A stretch of 64,000 nt of DNA from Sphingomonas sp. M1-B02. GTDB taxonomy: Bacteria > Pseudomonadota > Alphaproteobacteria > Sphingomonadales > Sphingomonadaceae. How positions within the stretch are numbered: the stretch's first letter is position 1; each line of letters begins with the position of its first letter. A model generated the notes under the pieces. That model saw only the letters and a program-made list of their open reading frames with translations, was not told the origin of the DNA and ran no database searches. The stretch covers positions 1,550,001 to 1,614,000 of the forward strand of contig NZ_CP110679.1 in the NCBI RefSeq assembly GCF_026167525.1. Direction: 5' to 3'. Positions 43,721-53,144 of the stretch are shown here, piece by piece. The position numbers were made by a program, and so were the translations under genes.

Positions 43721-44758
43721 GTGAAGACTCAAAGAAACACCGAAACGCCAAAGAGGACTAAGCGCGGCCTGAGCAGCGTCAGCCCAATTCCGCTCGTCAG
43801 CATTCTCGGCCGGATTGAGCACGGCGCGGCCCACGGAGAGAGTCCACCCCAGGTCCCGACGCTCATCCCGTCACCGAACTATCCGCAGATCCCCGGGGTC
43901 GTCGCGGCTGAGGTGATAGAGTCCCCGCCGCAGGTCAGGGTCATGCGGGGGGCACTCAACGACAATCACGCGTGGGATATTCAGCTCGACCAATACTATA
44001 CCCGGCAAGACGTCGCGGCAGACTGCTACGGGATTTTCGGGCAGCATTTCGACCCGGCCCTATATCTGATGGTGGAACCAACCGCTGGCACGGGATCGTT
44101 TTACCAGTTGTTGCCTGACGGTAGCCTCGGATTCGATGTGGAGCCGAAATATCCCGGCATCAAAACGGCTGACTTCCTTACCGTCGAGATCGAAAGCGAC
44201 CGTGAAATCGCAGTCATTGGCAATCCCCCTTTTGGAAAAAATGCCAGCATGGCCGTCCGCGTTTTCAACCGTGCGGCTCGCCAGGCGAGCGTTATCGCAC
44301 TTATCCTTCCTAGGACGTTTCGGAAGGCATCGATTGAAAATCGAATTGACCCAGCCTTTCACTTGCTGCGCGAGGAGACGGTACCCCGCGACGCATTTCT
44401 GTTCCGTTCAAAGCCATATGACGTTCCAGCAGTATTCCAAATCTGGGAGCGCCGCCGCGAACCACGCGCGCTACGGCTCGTCGAAACCCAACATCCGGAT
44501 TTTGAATTTACCACCTCGAACCACGCTGATTTCGCCATCCAACGCGTTGGTGCGCGGGCGGGTCGTGTACACTGCGATTTTACCGCAAGTCCGTCATCGC
44601 ATTATTTCATCCGGGGCAATGTCGAAGCCATTATGGCAATGCTCGACTTCGCCAGCGTCGTGGGCAATGTGGCAGGGAATCCCAGTCTTTCAAAATCGGA
44701 GATAATCTCGTTGTACCGCGCGTACCTTGCAGCCCCCCCGCTTCCTCGGCTTGATTAA
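43721..44758 (+). CDS. Adenine-specific DNA methyltransferase-like protein
   Basis: The protein has 345 residues from GTG 43721 (AAGGGAGG upstream). SAM-binding motif I is VEPTAGTGSFYQLLP (residues 118-132), followed by acidic GFDVEP (Asp139) and the catalytic motif AVIGNPPFGKN (NPPF at 168-171), the N6-adenine/N4-cytosine type. The following ASVIALILPRTFRKASIENRID resembles phage- and island-borne methyltransferases. A long proline-rich N-terminus (about 75 residues) has no known role. No restriction gene is next to it, so it would be an orphan or mobile-element modification enzyme. Confidence 0.72.
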   Translation: MKTQRNTETPKRTKRGLSSVSPIPLVSILGRIEHGAAHGESPPQVPTLIPSPNYPQIPGVVAAEVIESPPQVRVMRGALNDNHAWDIQLDQYYTRQDVAADCYGIFGQHFDPALYLMVEPTAGTGSFYQLLPDGSLGFDVEPKYPGIKTADFLTVEIESDREIAVIGNPPFGKNASMAVRVFNRAARQASVIALILPRTFRKASIENRIDPAFHLLREETVPRDAFLFRSKPYDVPAVFQIWERRREPRALRLVETQHPDFEFTTSNHADFAIQRVGARAGRVHCDFTASPSSHYFIRGNVEAIMAMLDFASVVGNVAGNPSLSKSEIISLYRAYLAAPPLPRLD

Positions 44759-45555
44759 GTCTCCGAGCTTGATGACCCCGTCTTGACTTCGACTGATGAG
44801 TCGCTCCGGTTCATTGTCACCGCCTTGCATGCCGCCCCAGCTTAGTGTGTCCGGACGCTTTCAATCTTCGCGCCATAGCAGTGCGCCCTGCGAAGGGTCA
44901 GGCGATCCACAAGCCGCAATAGTACAATTGCCAGCGGCTGGGGCAGATCTGCCCCGGCGGTTCAGCTGCCCAGAGTAGCCCTGGATCTGGCGGGCCGATT
45001 AGCTGGACATCCAGTCGGTCAACCCCGCTTCGCCAACCCTCTAGGGTCACGCGTCGCCCAACCAGCCTGCGGGCACCGGGTCCCGTGTCGAGGTCTCAAG
45101 CGCCACCGCATCAATCTCAAGCATCATCCCGCGGGTCGAGTTCATCAACTTTGCCGGTGACGCGGCGTCTGGTACGACAGTCAGCGTTGCGTTTGAAAGT
45201 CAGTTTTAACGTCGCAAAGCAACGTCGAAAGGCCGGAAAAAGGGCGCGTTGCCGACAGGCTGTAAGGGGTTGAAGTGCTCAAGTGTCGGAAAAAGGCTCA
45301 GGACTGAGCGTTCGGCGAGGAGCGCCCAGTCCTGAGCACCAATAATACCTGCACCGCCTTTCAGGTTCCCTTCGGTACGCTACCGGACGGTCTATCGTAT
45401 GATGGGTCACGTCTCCCAACCATCGCCTTAGGTTCGCACCGATAGGAGCCGAAGGAATAAATAAGAACAGGACTCAACGATTCGTTATTGTGAAAGGTGG
45501 AACGGACGGTCGAAGGGTCGCGTAGAGCTCGGATCCCGCAGGTCCTGATCGCGGA
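44759..45555. other. Gene-poor stretch after methyltransferase
   Basis: About 800 bp contain only short frames without ribosome sites or family motifs, in several frames on both strands. It is taken as decayed or non-coding sequence. Confidence 0.5.
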
Positions 45556-45944
45556 GTGATCAACGCGTGCAATCTGGCGAGCCGCTACGTGGTGCCGCTC
45601 ACACAGTTCGCCGAACCGCGTCCCGAGGACGACAAGGACCTGCCGAAGCAGGCCTGGCTCTGCCTCCCCGGTCAACGCGTCGGGTGTTCGCCGGCATCTG
45701 GCGCGAGGCCGAGCGCGTCTTGCATAATGCGTTCACGACCTACGTGCTGGATGCGATCGTCGCGCCGATCGATCCGAAGCCATACCGGTGGTTCTTAAGC
45801 GCGACGAGCGGGACAAGTCGCTCGATAGCAGCGCGGAGGAAACCGCTGCGCTTGCGCGCCTCTGTGACGGGCCGATGGAGATGCAGATTACGACCCCGCG
45901 GCCGTCAGATGATCGCGCATTGGACTTTGTGGATGCGGCGTGAG
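45556..45944 (+). pseudogene. Broken SOS-response-associated peptidase (SRAP/YedK-HMCES)
   Basis: Fragments of an SRAP protein lie in successive frames. SRYVVPLTQFAEPRPEDD and AWLCLPGQRV match the central conserved segment (cLvPlt.faEp, W..lp..pvf). A frame shift leads to VFAGIWREAERV (aGIWr), and another shift to RDERDKSLDSSAEETAALAR and CDGPMEMQITTPR, which resemble the C-terminal W-L-D-x-S and L..p....M..... parts. The N-terminal Cys that binds abasic-site DNA is not found. At least two frameshifts make this a pseudogene. Confidence 0.6.
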
Positions 45945-45973
45945 TGGCAGGACCGTGAGCGAAGCCATATTGC

Positions 45974-46315
45974 GTGAGGGAGGGAAGTAGGCGGTGGCCC
46001 AAAGAGCCGGATCTCTCGACGACCCCTTCCGAAATCTACGTGAAATTGGCGGCCTGGATCGGAGACGGCGTCGGGGCGAGCGACGCCATGCTCCATATCC
46101 ACGCCGGCATGGCCGTCCTGCTTCTCGCGAGGGTCATTTCCGGACGCTCCTTGGCCACCCCGGTGCCGCTCGCTATCGTGTACCTCGCCGAGGCCGCGAA
46201 CGAGATCATGGATTAATTCGGCCATGGGTACGTGATGGCCGACACGTTCAGCGACTTCTCAAACACGGTGTTCTGGCCGACCATGCTTTTTATCGTGCTT
46301 GGAATCAGGCGCTAA
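45974..46315 (+). pseudogene. Small membrane protein gene with in-frame stop
   Basis: Codons 1-80 (ending EAANEIMD) show amphipathic and membrane helices (HIHAGMAVLLLARVIS, ATPVPLAIVYLAEAANEIMD). A TAA at 46214-46216 interrupts, and the same frame continues as FGHGYVMADTFSDFSNTVFWPTMLFIVLGIRR to TAA 46313-46315. The continuation reads as the natural end of a small two-to-three-helix membrane protein, so the internal stop looks like a nonsense mutation. The first codon is GTG; a start within the first 18 codons is uncertain. Confidence 0.55.
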
Positions 46316-47054
46316 AGACAGCATGAACCATATCTGCAATAGTTCGTTGATGTCCTTAGTCCCGAGGGCGCCGCCTTACGGGGCCTCGCCGGGCGGTGTT
46401 AACTCCCTTTTCCACCGCCCGGCCTGTCTATAGCGGTCCCACTTGGCAGCAGCCCTCATAGCTACGAGTCAGCGACAAGCTGGGCCCGGTCGGATAGTCC
46501 TCTGTCCAGTCGCGGCACGCCTCAAGCACGAAAACCGCAACTTCCACGCCGAGGTTGTAGGGGCAATTTGAATTGTCGTATCGTCGGGCTAGCGATCGGT
46601 CTGGCCGTCCGACAGGGCGGCCCCGTCGATCGTGATTCGCAGAGGGATAGCTCCGCGAGCGCCGACCGAGGCGTTTTAGGTCGGTGCCGTTCTGAGTTAC
46701 CGGCGCGTTAAACCGAAAAACTCTAGCGAGGCCGAGTCCAGAATGCCACCGCTGTCTATCATTCCATAGCAGGCCAACGAGCCGATTCGTCGTCCGTGGC
46801 CCGCGCTGCGTCGGCTTGGTCTGCGCCGGCCGCCACGTTGCTCGGTACGGCGGCGCTCCAAAATGGTGCGAAACGTGCTGGCTCGGCGGCAGACCGCGGA
46901 TGATGGTACCAGGTCGGAGGGCGAGACCAATTCGGCCCGAATCGCGCTGCGCCCGCGGCTTCACGAGAAGCGATCAACCCGGTGTCAAATCGGCCCACCC
47001 CTAGTTTTAGAACATAAAAGAGCAAAATGAACGATGCATTCATTGTGAGCTCAA
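46316..47054. other. Gene-poor stretch before mucR
   Basis: A 178-codon minus-strand frame (46428-46964) is present but Arg/Pro-rich through most of its length, lacks a ribosome site and fits no family; its last 50 codons look more protein-like. No gene is claimed. Confidence 0.45.
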
Positions 47055-47513
47055 TTAGACCTTGGTAATGGCTCTGCCGCGCTTTTGACTGGGCTTCCGG
47101 CCCAAACCGGCCTTCTTCGCCAACTCGCGACGCCGCTCTGAGTATGCTGGTGCCGTCATCGGATAATCTGCTTTCAAGCCGAATCGAGCCCGGTACCCTG
47201 CTGGCGTAAGGCCATGCGTCGATAAATGCCGAGTAAGCATCTTGTATGGCTTCCCATCTAAGAGGCTGATAATGAAATCACGCGAGGCCAGAGACTTCCG
47301 AACTGACACGGCGGGAGCAAAGTTCCGTTGCCCCGTCTCCTCGACCGCCGGTGCCGGGGCGGTAGAGCCAAGCGCTCCGACAGACTCATGCATCTTGGCA
47401 AGGAAGGCGGGGACATCGTCTGTTGAGGCGCGGGTATTGGGGTTGCGAAGCCAAGCGATCGTCAACTCCGTTGCCAACTCGACGGTGCTAATATGATCTT
47501 CTGATTTAGGCAT
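47055..47513 (-). CDS. MucR/Ros-family transcriptional regulator
   Basis: The protein has 152 residues from ATG 47513, with AAGGAA 7 bp upstream; the open frame extends 120 bp further without a start signal. The C-terminal block RHLSTHGLTPAGYRARFGLKADYPMTAPAYSERRRELAKKAGLGRK is diagnostic. The finger normally has CxxC (or CxxD) before the two His; here the positions are Ser83 and Asp86, followed by His96 and His100, so the canonical zinc site lacks cysteine. Zinc-independent relatives are known in rhizobia. MucR proteins repress AT-rich, often exopolysaccharide or symbiosis genes; this copy sits in a gene-poor accessory region. Confidence 0.85.
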   Translation of the reverse strand: MPKSEDHISTVELATELTIAWLRNPNTRASTDDVPAFLAKMHESVGALGSTAPAPAVEETGQRNFAPAVSVRKSLASRDFIISLLDGKPYKMLTRHLSTHGLTPAGYRARFGLKADYPMTAPAYSERRRELAKKAGLGRKPSQKRGRAITKV

Positions 47514-47984
47514 GGAATTTCCTTTGCGACCGGCTCTACTTTTTAATGCGAGTGCTACTCGACGCAAGAGAAAAGCGGATATCCGTTCTTGGGTGATAAG
47601 CGTCCTTAACGTTGCTTTCCGGTCCGCAAACAAGATTGACGGCTAACTCACTATCTTAGTTATCTAAATCCGTAAAATCTATATTATCCAAGCTTACCGC
47701 CAACGGCCCGCGGGTGTCGGTGGTTAAGAGGCCCCGAGCTCTTCCGACAATGGAACGCGTACCATGATTTATCTTTTCTAGCTTGTCTGGTGCTATCTTC
47801 CATTTCTATCGGCAGGACATGTACTGCCGGAGCATCTAGGATACTCGTATTCTAAAGCTTAGGTCCGTCGGAGATTGTTAAGCGACAGGCCGGAGCTTGC
47901 TTGTTCGGTGATGAGTTGCGGGTCAGTGTGACAGTGCCGCCTTCGGCTTTTCGCCATTAATACTACGGGATCTTCCAATTTAAG
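47514..47984. other. Region between mucR and IS element
   Basis: Nothing beyond the mucR promoter zone is recognised. The sequence is AT-rich around 47640-47700 (TATCTTAGTTATCTAAATC), a plausible promoter for mucR. Confidence 0.4.
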
Positions 47985-48751
47985 CTAGGGCGTAGACTCA
48001 TAAGCGCGGAGCCAGAGGCGCATTGAGGCGAGCTGGACCATCGCGAGGAAGTTCTCGGCGAGCTTATCGTAGCAGGTGGCGATGCGACGGAAGTGCTTGA
48101 GCTTGCTGAAGAAGCGTTCAACCAAGTTGCGTTCGCGGTAGAGCGCCTTGCTGAAGCAGGGTTTCCATTTGCGGTTGGACTTCGCCGGGATGTTGGGCAC
48201 CGCACCTTGCGCCTCGATCAGATTGCGGATGCCGTCGGCATCATAGGCCTTGTCGGCCAGAACGATGGTGCGCGGATTGAGGCGATCGAGCAGGCCGAGC
48301 GCAGCGGGTCCGTCGTGGGCCTGGCCGGCTGTCAGGCCGAGCCTGACCGGGAGACCTTGGGCATCGACGACGGCGTGGATCTTTGTCGTGAGGCCGCCGC
48401 GGGAGCGACCGAGACAATGATCTCGATCCCCCTTTTTGCCGTCGCAGCCTGCTGGTGCGCCCGGATGGAAGTGCTGTCGATCATCTGGATATCGCCGTCG
48501 TACGCCGCGGTAATGGCATCCATCAGGCGGTCCCATACACCGGCTTTGCGCCATCGGCTGAAGCGATTGTAGCAGGTGGTGCGCGGCCCATAACGCTCGG
48601 GCAAATCGCGCCATGGCGCGCCCGATCGCAGCACCCAGAAGATGCCGTTCAACACCCGGCGATCGTCGACACGCGGCACGCCTCTCGGCTTGTTGGGCAA
48701 CAGTGGCTCCATCACGCGCCACTCGAAATCAGTCAGGTCGTATCGGCTCAT
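47985..48751 (-). CDS. IS5-family (IS427 group) transposase, two frames
   Basis: orfA (ATG 48751, MSRYDLTDFEWRVMEPLLP...MIDSTSIRAHQ) holds the first catalytic Asp. orfB in the -1 frame continues GRSRGGLTTKIHAVVDAQGLP, LADKAYDADGIR (second Asp) and RERNLVERFFSKLKHFRRIATCYDK (Glu with the Y-(2)-R-(3)-E-(6)-K spacing: Y-RERNLVERFFSK). The frames join at an A5-G5 run (48433-48437 on the complement), the standard programmed frameshift of this group. The stop codon TAG lies at 47985-47987, just outside the element. It appears intact. Confidence 0.88.
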
Positions 48752-48808
48752 GCCGACCCTGAATCAGAAATGCGCCGTCCTGGGAATCCCGTTTATGGGT
48801 TCACGACC
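47988..48808 (-). mobile_element. Complete IS427-group insertion sequence
   Basis: The 821-bp element has 26-bp imperfect terminal inverted repeats: left GGGCGTAGACTCATAAGCG, right (complement) GGTCGTGAACCCATAAACG, 17 of 26 positions identical. The flanks read CTA on the left and TAG on the right, consistent with insertion into CTAG with TA duplication. It carries one frameshifted transposase. It appears recently active. Confidence 0.85.
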
Positions 48809-49753
48809 TAGTTCGACACTGTTTAGTCGAAGAGCCTCGTAGGAGGCTCCCCATAGCGAACAAGGGCGGTCAGCCGCTCTTCACGCTTCTAGGCACAGTT
48901 CTTGTGTTGTTAGCGTCAGCCGGACGATTCCATAGTTACCGGCCTTCAACCCCTAGCGCTTCAATCATGTCATGAGGCTCGACCGTAGAGGCGTAGTCTA
49001 TCCCCAGCAGCCCCTGCGAGCGCTGATGGTCTGTTAAACTTGCGTCCCCGTTTTGGCCCGGAGGTTATGTCCCGCTCAGACTCGCAGCATCGCTCAATGC
49101 AGGCGTTCGTGGATGACTCATTTCGCGATCCGCCTTGATCGAAGGGAGATCAGCGCAATTTTCACCCTCCAAACGGCCTGCCGACGCTACGGGTTTCACT
49201 AGCATATGCGTGAACCGGACTCCCAAGAAGCTCAGAGACCGAACCATTATGGCGCGAAGCGGCGCCGACACCATTCAGGACCGGGACCAGCTCGTTACGT
49301 GGGCGACTTCAACGAGGCTTTCATGTTTCTAATGGCCCTCTTCCACGCGTTCTTGAGGCGGCCGCGGCCGACCGCATTTGCGCGCAGGGAATGGAGATAA
49401 GCAGTCATTCCATGCAGAACGCTCGTTAATTAAAATGCTTCTCTCGGCCTAGACCCGTTGTGTTATTGACATCCACAGCGGCCACGCGGCTCCCTGTTCC
49501 TACGTCAACCCAGAGCTTGCATCTCCCCGGTTCTCGAGATTATTTTTTACTGACGGAGACCCGTCTTGCCGGCGTCAGCCTCGCCTCTCACAAGCTGAAG
49601 AAGGCATGGCATCTCGATTTGTCGCCTGCTCATTGGGCTGGCTGCTGCCAATGGTTAGCATTAAGCGACCGCCTGCCTCAAATGGCCCAAGCTCCGATCA
49701 ACAAAAGTGGGCCCGCCTAAGGCCAGGCGGGGCAACCTTCGGCGCGCATTAGT
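48809..49753. other. Gene-poor stretch after IS
   Basis: Some 945 bp hold only short unsupported frames. The right end (from about 49728) shares sequence with 60657-60810, so it is part of a duplicated segment covering the end of the peptidase gene. Confidence 0.45.
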
Positions 49754-50524
49754 CTACTGGCTCACCGAAAAATCCAACTCCCGCAAAACTGCTCGAACCG
49801 ATGATTTACCCTCGAAAATGCTCCAAACCCATTCCTGAGAACACTGTTTAGATATCTGTATCGCGAGAAAGCGAGCGATCGGGTAGTTCCAGAAGTATTT
49901 GTAAGGTGCATTGGGTTCTAAAAGAGCCCCCCGCAGTCGATCTCGCTGTGGGCCGAAATACCTGATGGTATCCTCACGCCAGACTTGGGATAAGTGCGCA
50001 TGTTGCGACGCATTGCCACGCAAGGTATGAGACAACAGCGCGCCCTCGCCGAGAAATGCGCAGACTTCCCTTATAATCGGAGGAACGAACTTTCCGCGGC
50101 TGGCCCTGATCTGCAGGGCATGGCCAAATTCATGCGCCATAACCAGGGGATCGGACCGATCACTACGATAGCTGAAAATAATTGTCGGATATGCTGTCGA
50201 TCCATTGTCGAGTGTGAGCGCTTTGCGCGATTTATCCGGATGATCTACACAGATCTTGACAGTTTTTTCGAAAATATCGTCGACGATACCTCGCTGATCC
50301 GATAAAAAATTGCCCATTGCGGCGGCGATTGTAAACCAGACTGCCTCAAGATTGGGTTCTTGATACGCAAAGTCCAACCTCTCGTCTGTCGCTGATGTAC
50401 CGCCGGCGTCCCAGGGCAAAGCGTCGAGAATTCGACGACATGTCACCGAGTCAAGCTCGTGCACCGCGAGCCAGTCCGAAAGGCAATGCTGCCTACTCTG
50501 CGAGTCTCCGGGGAGGTTGTTCAT
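49754..50524 (-). CDS. M3-like zincin metallopeptidase
   Basis: The protein has 256 residues. LVMAHEFGHALQIRAS gives HEFGH (His131, Glu132, His135), and IREVCAFLGEGALLS gives Glu153 as third ligand with the second helix Glu160. This is the arrangement of M3 oligopeptidases (PepF/Dcp type) but in a much shorter protein. No signal peptide is visible, so it should be cytosolic. The start has no good ribosome site. A truncated copy of its 3' end lies at 60657-60810 next to the secretion adaptor, tying this peptidase to the secretion cassette. A processing or quality-control role on the acidic repeat protein is speculation. Confidence 0.65.
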   Translation of the reverse strand: MNNLPGDSQSRQHCLSDWLAVHELDSVTCRRILDALPWDAGGTSATDERLDFAYQEPNLEAVWFTIAAAMGNFLSDQRGIVDDIFEKTVKICVDHPDKSRKALTLDNGSTAYPTIIFSYRSDRSDPLVMAHEFGHALQIRASRGKFVPPIIREVCAFLGEGALLSHTLRGNASQHAHLSQVWREDTIRYFGPQRDRLRGALLEPNAPYKYFWNYPIARFLAIQISKQCSQEWVWSIFEGKSSVRAVLRELDFSVSQ

Positions 50525-51301
50525 CGCGGCTGCATATTCATGTATAGATAGTGTGAGGGCAGGACACTCTCAGCACCCGAATCTATTCCGCGGCGATCGC
50601 ATGGTGCCGCAGCGACTACTTGAGCCCTGAAAAGCCAGAAAGAAAAGTGCCCCGAAAGCCCGGCCAGAAGGAACCGGCGGTATGCCAAGTAAAGCATGGT
50701 CAATCGGTTCATGAGCATATGCCTCGCCTATCTCATCGCCATCACAGAACGACATTCGTGCACGCAATTGCGACGAATAGAGATACTCATTCTGAGCAGC
50801 ACCGCACGCTCGCCTTTCGCAGCATGCTCGGTGATATCCTATCTGCGGTGAATCTTAGCAGGTCTCTTGGGGGGAACAGTTATAGACGCACTAAACCGAC
50901 CCCATCCTGGCGGGGCAGCCGAGAATAACATCGCACCAAGAGACAAGCCCTTCATTTGCTCCCTAGGGGTCGCCGCCTCCACGAGCGCTAACTCTCTCGT
51001 TGTTCCATGACCGCGCCAAGGGCAAGTACTTGGGCGATTGATTTGCGCCCAGATTTCGGCAATTGATTATCGATCATCCGGTGACAGAGGACCCCGATAT
51101 TGGGCATCCCCACGAAAATTTCTATCCGAACTGGAGCCGATCCATCCTTTCACGTCTCTGACCTGGCCAGTATGCTGGGAACGCGGTCCGAGAGATGTCC
51201 GAGACCGCCTTAGTCGACTCTTTGCGTCACAGAAACTGAACCCATACAAAGCGACGATAGATAAGGTAACGGAGCAGTGCGCGGGCCAAGTAAGGAAAGC
51301 C
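50525..51301. other. Gene-poor stretch
   Basis: No supported gene. Short frames on both strands lack ribosome sites and motifs. Confidence 0.45.
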
Positions 51302-51321
51302 GGGGCAATCGCTATTGCCCC
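51302..51321 (-). terminator. Hairpin after PEP-CTERM gene
   Basis: GGGGCAAT (51302-51309) and ATTGCCCC (51314-51321) form a perfect 8-bp stem with a 4-nt loop, 25 bp beyond the stop of the PEP-CTERM gene. On the minus strand it is followed by a short T-rich stretch, so it is a plausible terminator. Confidence 0.5.
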
Positions 51322-51346
51322 AGCTCCTTCTGAACCTCTTATGCTT

Positions 51347-52009
51347 TTAGCCGAAAGCCGTGCGCCTTTGAACTCCCGTCAGGCCACGACGTCGCATGGA
51401 GCCACCGATCACGCCAAACCCGAGCAGCATCATCGCCCAGGTCGCCGGCTCCGGAACCGCAGCAACAGCGGTCGATGAAAAGCCGAAGGTGTCGGCGTTC
51501 GACGTCGGGCTCCCGATAAAGGTCACTTGAGCAGTACTATTGTCGCTAAACATCGCCGTCAGCGTGTTGGAACCGTTGAACAATGCCGTCCGGAAGTCGG
51601 TTACACCAGGGCCGAAATTCACCCTGAAAGACGAATAGGCGCCTGGGTCGAACCGAGACACGCCGTAAGTCAGCGAAACCAGCTTGTTCGTAATGAAGGA
51701 AACAGTCGGGTTCCCCACAGGGGTCCCGTTGTCAGTTCCAGGGGGAAAGTCCCCAAACCCCACAGCGTTGTTTACTGCAGTTATGGTCGCCGGCGTACTC
51801 GAATCAAGAGCAAGCAGCAGAGACGTGATGAATGGCGACGTTGCGGACCCCGGGGTAGTATTCACGACGCGGAACACAGGACGGTCATCTGTCCCGCCCC
51901 CATCAGGAAACTGCAAAGGTGCCCCAACATCCACCAAGAATTCGCCCGCATTCGCAGGCGACGCGACGACGGCTACGATAGCCGCTCCTAGTACAAATAT
52001 CCGCTTCAT
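51347..52009 (-). CDS. PEPxxWA-CTERM sorting-domain protein
   Basis: The protein has 220 residues from ATG 52009 (AGGGAGGTAGAG upstream). It has a signal peptide (KRIFVLGAAIVAVVASPANA), a beta-rich Thr/Ser/Asn-rich body, and the C-terminal sorting signal VPEPATWAMMLLGFGVIGGSMRRR: PEP motif, hydrophobic segment and Arg cluster. The WAMMLLGFG form is typical of sphingomonads. Exosortase would cleave it near PEP and anchor the protein at the cell surface or in the extracellular matrix. No exosortase gene is in the window. The body resembles no enzyme. Confidence 0.9.
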   Translation of the reverse strand: MKRIFVLGAAIVAVVASPANAGEFLVDVGAPLQFPDGGGTDDRPVFRVVNTTPGSATSPFITSLLLALDSSTPATITAVNNAVGFGDFPPGTDNGTPVGNPTVSFITNKLVSLTYGVSRFDPGAYSSFRVNFGPGVTDFRTALFNGSNTLTAMFSDNSTAQVTFIGSPTSNADTFGFSSTAVAAVPEPATWAMMLLGFGVIGGSMRRRGLTGVQRRTAFG

Positions 52010-53144
52010 TCTCTACCTCCCTAGCAGCCCGACTCGGACGACCCGAGCCACACACTGTACGCAAGCGAGAATCACAATAAACGAACTTCGAATCGACTCG
52101 TCACCGCGTTGGCCGTATTTATCCTTTCCGCAGCCGGGAGTCGACCGACTATTAATCATACCGGAACGGAATCCCGTTTTGGGAAACCATGAGTGCATTA
52201 ACGTCCGTCCCCGCGGGTCAGCGTGTTGGATTCTCGCCGTAGACAGCAAGCGGAACTGATGCTCTGCTGCGTCCGACCTATTCATGACAGGACAGCCAAA
52301 GGCAACTAAGCTATCTCAATATTTTCAATCATCTAAATTGGTTTTTTAGTAAGGCGGGCGATAATGCCCCACCTCCAAAACTCGGACGGACGCTCCCTAG
52401 GCGAACCGTATCATCAGCTTGCAGAAGTCGCTTCGACTAGATATCGGATCGACGAATGATAGAAAAGATTCCGTCTTCATTTTTTGCGGGCCGGCAGCAG
52501 GCGGAAGGAAAGCGGGATGTTTCAATACGAAAGTTTTTTCCTAGCCACCGCAGTTTAGCCAACTCGCCGTATCGACGTTCGTATATCCGAGCTTGCGAAC
52601 TAGGGAATCACTCAGCTTCGCTTTATGTGCGATGACATGACCCGCGTTTTGTCTTCCAATTGGAGCTAGAGTCCGACCCGGGAAGGGGTTGGCCAGATGA
52701 AGCGGAAACAGTGTTCGGAAGACCAGATCGTCGGCATCCTGACGGAAGCCGAAGCTGGCGCGGAGGTGACGGATCTGCGCCGACGGCACCGGATATGAGA
52801 CTACAAGACCGAGCGGCCGCATTCATCGCTCGGCTACGCTACACCGGCGGCGGTCGCCGCGGGACTCAAACAGCAACGGGCGGGTTTAAGCTCGCCCCGT
52901 TGCTTCGTCCGCGCCTCTGCGCAACAACAACGACCGGTCTCTGTTTGCCGTGCCGGTGGACGAAAGACGGGAGACACGTCAGCGATCACATTCTTAATGC
53001 TCTTGGTGGAATTTCGTGTGCATGGATCGGCAGCATCTAATGTCGTCATAATTACAGGGCGTCCCCGATCCTTCATAATCAACGGGTGGGACAACCGGGA
53101 TGCTCTTTCCATGGAGTCAGGCGTGCTTTTCTTAGCATCACTTG
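52010..53144. other. Gap with IS3 remnant
   Basis: About 1.1 kb without an intact gene. It contains the truncated IS3 orfA described separately and an AT-rich part at 52320-52350. The remainder carries short frames with no support. Confidence 0.5.
52697..52798 (+). pseudogene. Truncated IS3-family orfA
   Basis: Thirty-three codons read MKRKQCSEDQIVGILTEAEA and then GAEVTDLRRRHRI before TGA. This matches the start of IS3-family OrfA (M-K-R-x-R-F-S-E-E-Q-I-I-x-I-L-K-E-x-E-A-G, then the first helix-turn-helix). The rest of orfA and all of orfB are missing, so an IS3 element has decayed or been cut here. Confidence 0.75.

Noticed and set aside
46428..46964. 178-codon minus-strand frame
   Set aside because: No ribosome site, Arg/Pro-rich composition and no family resemblance; only the last third looks protein-like.
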